A stretch of DNA of 7,592 nt from Candidatus Dormiibacter sp. (lineage in GTDB: Bacteria; Chloroflexota; Dormibacteria; UBA8260): contig JANWHI010000079.1 of the NCBI GenBank assembly GCA_025450495.1, positions 1 to 7,592 on the forward strand. The letters run 5' to 3'. The position numbers and the translations under genes were made by a program. The first letter of the stretch is position 1. Each line of letters starts with the position of its first letter. The notes beneath the pieces were generated by a model. The model made no database searches. It saw only the letters and a program-made list of their open reading frames with translations, and was not told the DNA's origin. Below are positions 1 to 5,809 of the stretch, piece after piece.

Positions 1-179
1 ACCACCTCTCATTCCGGCTTGCTGACATCGAGGAGCTCGACGACTGGGCCCAGCGGCTGCAGCACTGGAAGGTTGTGTACAGCCAACCCACCGACTCGAC
101 ACTGCGGCCCGGCGAGAAGGTGCTGGTGTTCCGCGATCCCGACATCATCCAGCTCGAGCTCTATGCACTTCCCACCTGA
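1..179 (+). CDS. VOC/glyoxalase-bleomycin resistance fold protein, C-terminal part only
   Basis: The reading frame enters from the window edge and ends at TGA 177-179, giving 58 residues. It ends with the pattern FRDPDIIQLELYAL, the last beta-strand block of the vicinal oxygen chelate fold. In that family the Glu in the 'LELY' position is a metal ligand. The preceding residues (HLSFRLADIEELDDWAQRL) fit the strand-helix of the second beta-alpha-beta module. Members are metal-dependent dioxygenases, glyoxalases or antibiotic-binding proteins; the substrate cannot be told from this fragment. The start and N-terminal half lie outside the window. No gene follows closely on the same strand. Confidence 0.75.
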   Translation, partial: HLSFRLADIEELDDWAQRLQHWKVVYSQPTDSTLRPGEKVLVFRDPDIIQLELYALPT

Positions 180-556
180 CCCGATCGCCGTTGTCGCGCC
201 CCCTGTCGCTCCGGTCTGTCGCTCGGACCGTCCAGGTCTTCGCGACATCGGCGCGGCTTCGCCCGTTTGAGGGTGGCGAGCGGCTGACCGTCGTTGGGTC
301 GGTCGGGTTATTGAGCCTGCTGCGACCACGCTCAGGGACCGCTCGGAGTCCGCTGGCCCATCGCCTTGGGGGCCAGGTTGAACCGCGTCGATGGGCCGGG
401 TGGAGGCACGACCAGTAGCTGCTCGTACCACGGTCGTCGGACTCGTCGTTCGCACGGAGGAGATGCGCCGGCGCAGTGCTCACCAGAGATGCGGCGCTGC
501 TCATAAGGGGTGAGTGCCGGACCGATGCGTCAGAGCGCGGTCGGTGACGATCAGGT
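180..556. other. Gene-poor stretch between the VOC gene and the FIST gene
   Basis: I see no recognisable protein in any of the six frames. Open frames here are Arg/Pro/Ser-rich and look like frame shadows of GC-rich DNA. The VOC gene and the FIST gene converge on this stretch. A 9-base inverted repeat, GGCCCATCG (355-363) and CGATGGGCC (389-397), with a 25-base spacer could form a weak hairpin. It lacks a T tract, so I do not call it a terminator. Confidence 0.5.
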
Positions 557-1714
557 TCAGTGGTCCTCGCCGTCGAATAGCGCGATGGAGGCGGTGAAGC
601 CGTGCAGGAAGTTCTTGCCGCCGACGGGGCCTAGTTCGCCGGCGGCGAAGAAACCGGCCGCTGGCACGCCGCCGAGTAGGTCGCTGATCAGCGCGGCATC
701 GTGGTCGGGCCGATCGAACATGCGGGTGCCGCGTCCGTTGCAGGTGAACAGCAGCGCCCCGACCGGGTGGCCCGCCACGCCGGCACGCAACAGCGACTCG
801 CGCAGATCTTCGTCAGCCGTTGCCGCGTCCCGGACCTGGAACTGCACGGTCGTGCCGATCTCGACGAGGTCGCCGACTCTCATCGCGCCGGTCGCCTCGT
901 CCGCGCCGGTGACCGCCCGGATCAGGAAGTCGCCGCGTCCGAGTTCAGTTTTGTATTCGTCGATGGCAAGCCCGATATGCAGGCCACGGGACATCAGGAC
1001 CTGGTCCTGCGCGGGCATGTCCGACGCGATGTCCTCGAGAACCTGCAGCGGTGGCCGCCCGGCCAACTCGGTGATGATGGTGCCCTCGGCACGGGTCACG
1101 GTGTACGGGTTGCCAATCGGGCGGCAGCCCTGGGACACGATCGGACGGACGCGCAGGCCAGGCGCACGCACCCCCACCGCACCCGAGGCGAACACCTGAT
1201 CGTCGCAGAACAACCTGCTCAGCCCCGGCTCATCGGCGCCGCTTGCCAGCCCACCCAGCACCGTCGTAGCCGGCGCGCGGGTGTTGAGGTGTGCGAGCAG
1301 GTAATGGGTCGGGAAGGTGTGCGGGTCGGGTAGCAGCAGATGCAGATCGGCGGCCGCGGGGTCGAAATGGTAGCCCCCGAACAGGCCACCAGACGGCGTG
1401 CGGAGGAACTCCATGTGGAACGCTTCAGCCGGCCGCGGCAACTCGGCCAGCCACACGACGACCGCGGGCTCACGCTCGACCTCCCGCCTGCCCGCGACCA
1501 CCGCCTCGGCCACGCAACCCACAAGCGTGTCGGGGTACGCGCACTGCTGGACGACATCGAGCAGTCGTCGGGCGTGGGCGGCGTGGTGCGGTGACGCGAG
1601 GAGCACCGCCAGAGTCGGCATCGCCCCCATCAGTGGATCGCGGGCGAGCAACGCAGCCTCGCTCGCCGCAGCTTGCACGTCCAGCGCGGTGGAAAGGCCC
1701 ACTGCGATTCGCAC
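557..1714 (-). CDS. FIST domain (FIST_N + FIST_C) sensory protein
   Basis: About 385 residues, full length for stand-alone FIST proteins. FIST domains are predicted small-ligand (possibly amino-acid) sensors, here without a fused output domain; the protein is probably cytoplasmic. FIST_N covers roughly residues 20-190 and FIST_C roughly 200-375. FIST_C hallmarks are clear: SQGCRPIG (about 194-201), TCNGRG (about 324-329) and [20 protein letters not shown] (about 353-372). I prefer the GTG at 1712-1714 ([12 protein letters not shown]) because the family usually begins just there; a TTG at 1744 in the same frame would add 10 residues. The only SD-like AGGGG lies about 12 bases before the GTG, so start choice is uncertain. 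The gene is divergent from the kinase remnant at 1901. An inverted near-identical copy of codons about 173-231 lies at 7417-7592. No partner kinase or cyclase is adjacent, so the output is unknown. Confidence 0.9.
   Translation of the reverse strand: MRIAVGLSTALDVQAAASEAALLARDPLMGAMPTLAVLLASPHHAAHARRLLDVVQQCAYPDTLVGCVAEAVVAGRREVEREPAVVVWLAELPRPAEAFHMEFLRTPSGGLFGGYHFDPAAADLHLLLPDPHTFPTHYLLAHLNTRAPATTVLGGLASGADEPGLSRLFCDDQVFASGAVGVRAPGLRVRPIVSQGCRPIGNPYTVTRAEGTIITELAGRPPLQVLEDIASDMPAQDQVLMSRGLHIGLAIDEYKTELGRGDFLIRAVTGADEATGAMRVGDLVEIGTTVQFQVRDAATADEDLRESLLRAGVAGHPVGALLFTCNGRGTRMFDRPDHDAALISDLLGGVPAAGFFAAGELGPVGGKNFLHGFTASIALFDGEDH
1023..1198 (-). repeat. 176-bp inverted repeat, arm 1 (inside the FIST gene)
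   Basis: This segment matches the reverse complement of 7417-7592 over 176 bases with two differences, at 1100 (partner 7515) and 1134 (partner 7481). In the protein these are one synonymous change (ACC/ACA, Thr) and one Ser-to-Phe change (TCC/TTC) in the conserved SQGCRPIG motif. Arm 1 has the family-typical Ser and sits in a complete gene, so it is the original and the other arm the copy. The match stops at 1198, where the two sequences diverge abruptly; its other limit is the window edge, so the true repeat may be longer. Confidence 0.95.
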
Positions 1715-1900
1715 GACACCATCGTGCCCCTGAATCGGCGCCAAGGCGGCCGCCGGCGACTCATTCGCGACGCCCCGACGACGGATACACCCCTCACCGA
1801 CACCTGCTCGGCGGTCCTAGGCCAGGCGTGGCCGGCGTCGGCGATAACCGCTTCGAGGTTGTGGCCGCGCAGCGGCGGTCTGGTCCAATTGGAGCCTCGA

Positions 1901-2078
1901 ATGGAACTCGCTGCGATCCGCATCGAAAGCCCGATGATTTCAACGTCATCATCGGGCAGGCGCATTTCATCAAGACACTCGAGGATCTGCACGAGGCGCT
2001 CGCGGGATCAAGTCCGCACCTACGTTTCGGGATCGCGTTCTGCGAGGCGTCCGCGCAGCGCTTGGCGAGGCAGAGCTT
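1901..2078 (+). pseudogene. Adenosine-specific kinase (PF04008 type), frame-broken and truncated
   Basis: ATG 1901 has GGAG (1891-1894) six bases upstream. The frame reads MELAAIRIE, then must lose one base's phase to continue as [16 protein letters not shown] and [18 protein letters not shown]. This is the N-terminal third of the small adenosine-specific kinase family, whose members typically read 'IEKPEDxNVIIGQSHFIKT'. Adding one A in the run at about 1925-1928 restores the expected Ile-Glu-Lys-Pro, so the defect is a one-base deletion in a homopolymer. Family proteins are about 160 residues; here similarity stops after about 57 codons at roughly 2075, where unrelated coding sequence begins. 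The glycine-rich AGHTFVIFL-type core and the C-terminal half are absent, so the product cannot be functional as read. The break could be a sequencing error, but the truncation could not, unless the assembly is chimeric. Confidence 0.8.
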
Positions 2079-2153
2079 GAGGTGAACATGGCTGGCGACC
2101 CGCAGCACAGTCGTCTGGTCGCCATCACGCTCGCTGAAGTACGTCGCGGATGA
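2073..2153 (+). pseudogene. C-terminal tail of an unidentified gene, translationally coupled to the next
   Basis: The frame ending at TGA 2151-2153 reads [20 protein letters not shown] and a few more residues. It overlaps the following ATG by four bases (ATGA at 2150-2153), the usual sign of two co-translated genes. I do not recognise the tail. The upstream part of this gene is missing because adenosine kinase sequence occupies its place, so the join lies somewhere about 2062-2080. An alternative is a short 21-residue ORF starting at ATG 2088. Confidence 0.35.
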
Positions 2154-2338
2154 GCGAGCCGCTGGTCTGCGCGGCCAGGGGGTGTCAGGCGACGGCGTTG
2201 TACGCGGTGGTGTGGAACAACCCGAAGATCCACCCTCCCGAGCGGGAGAAGGTCTGGCTGGCCTGCGAGGCGCACCGCCGGTGGCTCGCCGACTATCTGG
2301 ACGTGCGCGGGTTCCTGCGCCGGGTGGAGCGGTTGTAG
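2150..2338 (+). CDS. Small conserved actinobacterial protein, putative zinc-binding (sometimes labelled 'acetone carboxylase')
   Basis: 62 residues, starting MSEPLVCAARGC and ending FLRRVERL. I recognise the pattern as a small conserved actinobacterial protein often mislabelled in databases as acetone carboxylase; it has no carboxylase domain. C7, C12, C39 and H42 form a CX4C...CX2H arrangement that could hold a zinc ion; this is inferred from spacing only. Conserved features include WNNPKIH (22-28) and the WLACEAH block (36-42). There is no SD before the ATG; translation would be coupled to the upstream frame through the ATGA overlap. The frame is intact and codon use is GC3-rich, unlike the broken genes around it. 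Function is unknown. Confidence 0.8.
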   Translation: MSEPLVCAARGCQATALYAVVWNNPKIHPPEREKVWLACEAHRRWLADYLDVRGFLRRVERL

Positions 2339-2584
2339 GTGCTGGCTCTCGCCGGGTCTCAGGTCGTCGCGCGACGCCCTACCGCGAACGTTTTGAACGC
2401 CAGCCGTGGGCTGGCCCCGAGTGCGTCCGAGTCAACTTATGCCGCGCGTCTATCCGACTGCTCCACCCGCCCCAACCAGACAGAACGACTTCGTCGGGGG
2501 ATAAACGGTGAGGCAGATCTAGTGAGCCTATTGATGCCATCCGGTGGCGAGCCTGGCCCCGACCGACGATGAGGTGGCGCGCCC
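2339..2584. other. Short stretch without a recognisable gene
   Basis: Nothing codes recognisably in any frame. The minus strand around 2425-2465 contains a string resembling a tRNA-Leu D-arm (GGATAGACGCGCGGC), but the other tRNA arms do not pair, so no tRNA is called. The frame that later carries LacI-like sequence opens only at 2573, after a TGA at 2570. Confidence 0.5.
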
Positions 2585-2716
2585 CTGAAGACTCCGAACC
2601 TGCCGGTGGGTGTGCTCGGCACGCACCACCCCGGCCTGTTCTCGGCGCGGATAGATGATGTGGCCGCGTCGAGGCTTGCGGTGAATCATCTGCTCGATCT
2701 CGGCCACCGCCGGATC
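2585..2716 (+). pseudogene. LacI/PurR-family transcription regulator, internal fragment
   Basis: About 44 codons read LPVGVLGTHHPGLFSARIDD then VAASRLAVNHLLDLGHRRI. This is the ligand-domain segment of LacI-type repressors where 'lPvVlvG...vriDdvaaar.Av.hLl.lGHRrI' is standard. The N-terminal helix-turn-helix and the rest of the sugar-binding domain are missing. Immediately after HRRI the frame continues without a stop into stomatin-like sequence. No start codon with an SD is evident; a stop lies 15 bases upstream of the first recognisable codon. It is a remnant or one side of a chimeric join, not a working regulator. Confidence 0.75.
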
Positions 2717-2907
2717 ACCGCCGCAGGCGCCAAACAGTCCGCGATCCTGAACGCGGAGGGCCAACGACAGGCACAGGTCCTCCTGGCCGAGGGGCAGGCG
2801 AAGGCGATCGGCATCGTGTTCTCCGCGATCCACGACGCGCGTCCCGCCCCGATCTGTTGGCGTACCAGTACCGACAGGTCCTGCCCAAGATCGCTGAAGG
2901 CCACGGT
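2717..2907 (+). pseudogene. SPFH/Band 7 (stomatin/HflC-like) membrane-protease scaffold protein, C-terminal fragment
   Basis: The frame reads AGAKQSAILNAEGQRQAQVL then LAEGQAKAIGIVFSAIHDA. This is the charged coiled-coil 'ILxAEGxRQAxxLxAEGxAKAI' region of stomatin-like SPFH proteins. After codon 2846-2848 the match moves by one base to DLLAYQYRQVLPKIAEG, the conserved segment that follows. Inserting one base at about 2846-2847 would give the expected ARPDPDLLAYQY. Similarity ends near 2903, and the moaA gene converges from 2934. The membrane anchor and SPFH domain are absent. Intact family members scaffold membrane proteases or microdomains; this piece cannot. Confidence 0.8.
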
Positions 2908-2933
2908 GGCCTGCAACATCAGGCGGGCGGGCC

Positions 2934-3982
2934 TCAGCCGCCGAGGTAGGACATCTCCGGCTTCGGGAGATCCGCAGTGCCCAGCCCCCGCAGCTCGGAG
3001 TAGCGGTCGTCCCGAGCGCGCCAGATAGCGGCGATCGCGTCATGCAGCGCCTCGTCGTCGACCCCGCCACGGAGCAGGCCACGCAGATCGCGCCCCTGCG
3101 TGGCGAACAGGCAGGTGTAGAGCTCGCCGATCGCGGTGAGTCTGGCCCGCGTGCAGGTGCCGCAGAAGGGCATGCTGACCGAGGAAACGAGTCCCAACTC
3201 TCCGCGTCCGTCGAGATAGCGCCAGCGTTGGGCGACCGCACCCGGCCGCCCCGCCGCCAGGGGTTCGACCGGGTGCACCGCGGCGACCCTGTCGAGCACC
3301 TCGGCCGAGGCGACGACCTCCGATCGGTCCCAGCCGTTGGTGTTGCCCACGTCCATGTACTCGATGAACCGCAACACATAGCCGCCGTCGCGGGCGAACT
3401 CGACCAGGTCGAGCAGGCCGGCCTCGTTCATGCCACGGCGCAGAACAGCGTTGAGGTTGACCGGCGCCAACCCTGCCTCGGCCGCCGCGGCGATGCCATC
3501 GAGCACCTGCGACAGAGGCACCCTCGTGTCGCCCATCGCCGCGAACACTGTCGGGTCAAGGCTATCGAGACTGACCGCCACCCGGCGCAGCCCCGCACCG
3601 CGCAAGCGCTGCGCCCGGCCGGCGAGCAGCGAGCCGTTGGTGGTCAGCGCGACGTCGCTGATGCCCGGTGTCGACGCGACCAGGGACACCAGGACTTCGA
3701 GGTCGCGGCGCAGCAGCGGCTCACCGCCGGTCAGCCGGATCTTGCTGACGCCCAGGTCGCGAAGACCCGTACCAGCCGCCCGAGCTCTTCGTAGGACAGC
3801 AGTTCGCTGCGCGGTAGGAACGCGTGGTCGGCGCCAAAGACCTCGCGCGGCATGCAGTAACCACAGCGGAAGTTGCAGCGATCGGTAACCGATATCCGCA
3901 GGTCGCGCAACGGACGGGCCCGGCGGTCACGAACCGCCAGCCTCACCGGGTCCCCTCCCGCATTCCCCGCTGCGCTGGCCAT
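2934..3982 (-). pseudogene. moaA: GTP 3',8-cyclase MoaA, complete but for a one-base frameshift
   Basis: MoaA is the radical-SAM enzyme that rearranges GTP in the first step of molybdenum-cofactor synthesis. The N-terminal part has the SAM-cluster motif CNFRCGYC followed by [20 protein letters not shown]. The C-terminal part has [30 protein letters not shown], the second [4Fe-4S] motif C-G-T-C...C (CX2CX13C) and the C-terminal Gly-Gly seen in MoaA. These parts lie in two frames. Near forward 3757-3760 the reading would be [12 protein letters not shown] if one base (a C on the plus strand) were added; as given it runs to WASARSG and stops. Repaired length is about 349 residues from ATG 3982 or 337 from GTG 3946 (which has GGAGGGG upstream), normal for the family. 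A TAGGCT box six bases before ATG 3982 suggests a leaderless start. No other moa gene is in the window. All catalytic motifs are present, so a sequencing error is as likely as true inactivation. Confidence 0.92.
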
Positions 3983-3988
3983 ACCACC

Positions 3989-3994
3989 AGCCTA
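3989..3994 (-). promoter_or_regulatory. Possible -10 box for moaA (leaderless type)
   Basis: On the minus strand TAGGCT fits the actinobacterial TAnnnT -10 and ends six bases before ATG 3980-3982, so transcription could begin at the start codon. No good -35 is seen; the IS end begins at 4011, exactly where the -35 region would fall. Confidence 0.4.
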
Positions 3995-4010
3995 AGGCGT
4001 TCCAGAGGAT

Positions 4011-4199
4011 GGGCCTGTCCGTGAGTTTGTGTGAGGGTCACGGCTAGTTGATGTCGAGTCGGTCGCCGTACGTGATGGCCAGGGTGTTCAGGATGCTCTT
4101 CCAGGCGGGGATCGTTCCGGTGGGGTTGCTGCGGCTGGGCCGGCGCTCGCGCACGGTGAGGTAAGGGATTTTCATCGCGGCCTGCTCGGTGCAGAATGC
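4011..4199 (-). mobile_element. IS256-family (mutator-type) insertion sequence, 3'-end remnant
   Basis: A single element end: about 33 bases of non-coding terminus beginning GGGCCTGTCCGTGAGTTTGT at 4011, then the last 51 codons of the transposase gene. The terminal sequence resembles ends of actinobacterial IS256-type elements; this is from memory and not tested. The partner end and most of the element are absent, and sequence beyond 4199 is unrelated. With only one end, no target duplication can be read. The outer end lies 28 bases before the moaA ATG. Confidence 0.75.
4044..4199 (-). pseudogene. IS256-family transposase, C-terminal fragment
   Basis: Reading down from 4199 the frame gives AFCTEQAAMKIPYLTVRERR, then PSRSNPTGTIPAWKSILNTL and ITYGDRLDIN, ending at TAG 4044-4046. 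This is the C-terminus of mutator-type transposases ('F.tEqAAlKvlYLviRerrp.r.NpTG...gWKaiLNtLai.YgDRl'). The DDE catalytic residues lie in the missing N-terminal part. An in-frame TAA two codons upstream of the match marks the truncation point. Confidence 0.85.
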
Positions 4200-4244
4200 G
4201 GGTTACCCCGCCGGCAAGGAACCAAGAACGGCTCGCAGACGCCG

Positions 4245-4250
4245 TACGCT
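4245..4250 (+). promoter_or_regulatory. Possible -10 box for the 4257-4987 gene pair
   Basis: TACGCT fits TAnnnT and ends six bases before ATG 4257, the geometry of leaderless actinobacterial transcripts. There is no SD before this ATG, which agrees with a leaderless start. No -35 is evident. Confidence 0.4.
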
Positions 4251-4256
4251 GCGCGG

Positions 4257-4499
4257 ATGAGCGACGACGGCGACCACGAGAACGAGAAGACGTCGAGCCT
4301 GCTGTGGCCCGCGTATGTGCTCGACCACGAGGACGGCACACGGATGGTGGTGCTGAACGTCGCCGACCTGGGCGAGTGGCGCATCCGGGACGTGCGGGAC
4401 GACGAGGCGGAGGATGAGACGCGGCTGTTGATCACCCTGCGACCCGGACGCGAGCCCATCGACCCCGGAGGCGCGGGCGGGGCTACGGTGCCACGGTGA
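4257..4499 (+). CDS. Small acidic protein of unknown function, first gene of a coupled pair
   Basis: 80 residues, beginning MSDDGDHENEKTSSLLWPAY, with many Asp/Glu. I do not recognise a family. The middle (WPAYVLDHEDGTRMVVLNV, about 17-35) and the following GEWRIRDV look like a small beta-rich fold: hydrophobic stretches alternate with charged turns. The Pro/Gly-rich tail (after about residue 65) is probably unstructured. There is no signal peptide or membrane segment. The stop TGA overlaps the GTG start of the next gene (GTGA 4496-4499), so the two are almost certainly co-translated. A small acidic protein directly upstream of a HEPN-like gene is the usual position of an antitoxin; that role is inference from arrangement only. 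The frame is intact and codon use is strongly GC3-biased. Confidence 0.7.
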   Translation: MSDDGDHENEKTSSLLWPAYVLDHEDGTRMVVLNVADLGEWRIRDVRDDEAEDETRLLITLRPGREPIDPGGAGGATVPR

Positions 4500-4987
4500 G
4501 TGCCGCGGACGACGACGAGCGGCGGCTCGTCCCGTTCCTCGAGGCGCTCGGTGCCGTCACCGCGACCTCAGGCACGCTGCGCTACCTGCTGGGCGAGGTG
4601 TACGCCACGCTGATCGGATCGCGGATGGGCGCGGTCGTCGCGTCCGGCCAGAACTTCGACACGGTGCTGCAGGCGTGCCGCGCGATCCTCGATCACACCG
4701 AGCACGAGCTCAACGCCGACCTCCGCGCGGCGCTCGACCGGGCGAAGTCGCTGTACGAGGTGAGGAACGAGGCGGTTCACGGCGTGTGGCTGGACTACGA
4801 ACTCGACGACGACAGCCACGAGCGGACGTCGTTTCGCACGCGCCGGTGGCGGCCCCGCGTGGAGCCGCGGCGGTGGACGGTCGAGGAACTTCGCCGGCTG
4901 GCACGCGACATGGAGGAGTCCTCAGAGCGGATCTTCGAGCTTATGAAGCGGTACGTCGGTGAAGCGGATGACTGGTTGCCGAATTAA
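4496..4987 (+). CDS. HEPN-like helical protein, candidate toxin/RNase
   Basis: 163 residues from GTG 4496, which overlaps the previous stop by four bases. The protein appears all-helical. The segment DRAKSLYEVRNEAVHGVW has R90-N-E-A-V-H95, an Rx4H motif of the form 'RNxxxH' that marks HEPN domains, many of which are metal-independent RNases in toxin-antitoxin, abortive-infection and CRISPR-linked systems. Residues 11-80 would supply the preceding helices; a basic loop (FRTRRWRPRVEPRRW, about 112-126) and a final helix (VEELRRLARDMEESSERIFE) follow. No nucleotidyltransferase (MNT) partner is present, so it is not a standard HEPN/MNT pair. The frame is intact while neighbouring genes are broken. 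It may instead be a non-catalytic HEPN-like structural protein; the motif is short and the assignment moderate. Confidence 0.7.
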   Translation: MSAADDDERRLVPFLEALGAVTATSGTLRYLLGEVYATLIGSRMGAVVASGQNFDTVLQACRAILDHTEHELNADLRAALDRAKSLYEVRNEAVHGVWLDYELDDDSHERTSFRTRRWRPRVEPRRWTVEELRRLARDMEESSERIFELMKRYVGEADDWLPN

Positions 4988-5146
4988 TTTGATCTTGAAG
5001 ATGCCGGCTCTCAAATCGCAGAGATTCGTATATAGCGTTTTCCGCCCTCCTTTACGGGGAGTCACTCCGACACCTGTCCGGGTCCAGAGGTCGAGCTGCA
5101 GGAAGTAGGCGATCAGTCCCAGGATCGATAGCCGACATCTCGACGG

Positions 5147-5242
5147 ATCGAGGCATTCCGCTTGGCGTACCTCACCGACAATAAGGCGGCTCGGACGCAT
5201 TCGGAGAGCTTCCTTCACGAGGCGTCTGAGGGGAATCTCGCC
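5147..5242 (-). pseudogene. CpaF/TadA-type secretion ATPase, 32-codon fragment
   Basis: Reading down from 5242 the frame gives GEIPLRRLVKEALRMRPSRL then IVGEVRQAECLD. This is the Walker B neighbourhood of the type II/IV secretion ATPase family (CpaF/TadA/VirB11), normally 'LvreALRMRPdRIivGEvRg.Ea.Dml.A'. An in-frame TAG precedes it by one codon and unrelated sequence follows the Asp, so both sides are abrupt. Intact proteins are about 400 residues; this holds only the Walker B strand and preceding helix. Confidence 0.75.
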
Positions 5243-5334
5243 GTACTACCAGCAGGATTCGCCTGCCCGCTTGGCATGGCGACGACGTCGGGCAGCCGCA
5301 GCTGAAGCACAAAAAGTGCGTTAGTACGGATGTT

Positions 5335-5340
5335 AGGAGG
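5335..5340 (+). promoter_or_regulatory. Strong ribosome-binding site for ATG 5347
   Basis: AGGAGG with a six-base spacer to ATG 5347 is the best SD in the window and argues that a real gene starts here. Confidence 0.7.
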
Positions 5341-5346
5341 ACACCG

Positions 5347-5809
5347 ATGACCAGCACGAATGGGAAGCTGCGCCCCACGGACGGCAGTTGGCTTGCAGGT
5401 TTCGACGCCGCCTTGGACGTCGTAGACCAGCGCATCGACAGGGAGGAGATTGTCCGAGGTCGGACAATCTCCCATCGCACCGTCGACCCAGAGCCAGGTG
5501 ACTCGATTGCCGGTACGTCAGCGTTCTATCCAGGACACCAAGCCGGTGGGACACCCGTGCCTGGCGGCGGGCGCTGCCGCCGCAGGTGCAGGCCGCCACC
5601 TACGACGCGAGGCTCGTGGCGGCGAGGCTGCTCCGCCGCGCAGCGGATCGCCTCGACCGACTCGACCTCCTCCGCTGGGCCATGGGCGCGGGTGATGACC
5701 GCGCCGGATCAGCCGCGCGCGGCGCTGGGTGTTCCCCGGCCGCTGGCCCGACGAGCCTCTCTCCCTGGAGCGAAGGTCCGGCGCGCTGCTCGCTGTCTTC
5801 GAGGGATAG
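5347..5809 (+). pseudogene. Unidentified gene with two apparent frame changes
   Basis: The gene starts at ATG 5347 behind a strong SD: MTSTNGKLRPTDGSWLAGFD, then AALDVVDQRIDREEIVRGRT. From about 5510 the plausible coding moves one frame back, reading TRAWRRALPPQVQAATYDAR then LVAARLLRRAADRLDRLDLL. From about 5700 it moves back once more, reading RRWVFPGRWPDEPLSLERRS then GALLAVFEG and stopping at TAG 5807-5809. Each step fits one missing base. The pieces have sensible amphipathic or Trp/Pro-containing sequence, while the alternative frames are Arg/Pro/Ser-rich. I do not recognise the family, and joining the pieces into one protein is inference; the first piece may be a separate gene. The product would be about 150 residues. 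A 28-base palindrome lies within it and a hairpin at its stop. Confidence 0.45.
5445..5472. repeat. Perfect 28-base palindrome (13-base arms, 2-base centre)
   Basis: GGAGATTGTCCGA (5445-5457), GG, TCGGACAATCTCC (5460-5472). All 13 pairs match. It lies inside the frame of the 5347 gene. It could be an operator, a recombination site or a fold-back artefact; no T tract follows, so it is not a standard terminator. Confidence 0.85.

Larger units (their letters stand above)
4988..5346. other. AT-richer stretch with only a gene remnant
   Basis: Composition changes after 4983: runs such as GAATTAATTTGATCTTG and CGTATATAGCG are unlike the flanking GC-rich DNA. No complete gene is seen. It contains the CpaF/TadA remnant at 5147-5242 on the minus strand and the ribosome-binding site of the next gene. 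Downstream of that remnant its frame stays open to 4922 but resembles nothing I know. A short stem-loop, GCAC-AAAAA-GTGC, lies at 5307-5319. Confidence 0.5.

Noticed and set aside
355..397. 9-base inverted repeat as a terminator between converging genes
   Set aside because: The spacer is 25 bases and there is no T tract, so it may be chance in GC-rich DNA.
9..504. Minus-strand open frames over the VOC gene and the following gap
   Set aside because: Composition is shadow-like, and the plus strand in 1-179 carries a conserved VOC C-terminus.
510..1333. Long plus-strand open frames opposite the FIST gene
   Set aside because: They are Arg/Ser/Pro-rich antisense shadows of a clearly conserved minus-strand gene.
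2420..2470. tRNA-Leu-like string on the minus strand (GTGGAGCAGTCGGATAGACG and following CGCGGC)
   Set aside because: The D-arm resemblance is good, but the would-be anticodon stem (GCGGC against GACTC), T-stem and acceptor stem do not pair, so no tRNA can be supported.
3042..3888. Plus-strand open frames opposite moaA
   Set aside because: The minus strand carries unmistakable MoaA motifs; the plus frames are GC-rich shadows without recognisable domains.
4198..4211. Small GCGGG-TTAC-CCCGC stem at the inner edge of the IS remnant
   Set aside because: Only five pairs with no known role; it marks the breakpoint but is not convincing as an element end.
5271..5300. TTGGCA as a -35 for the gene at 5347
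   Set aside because: No -10-like hexamer lies at 16-19 bases downstream.
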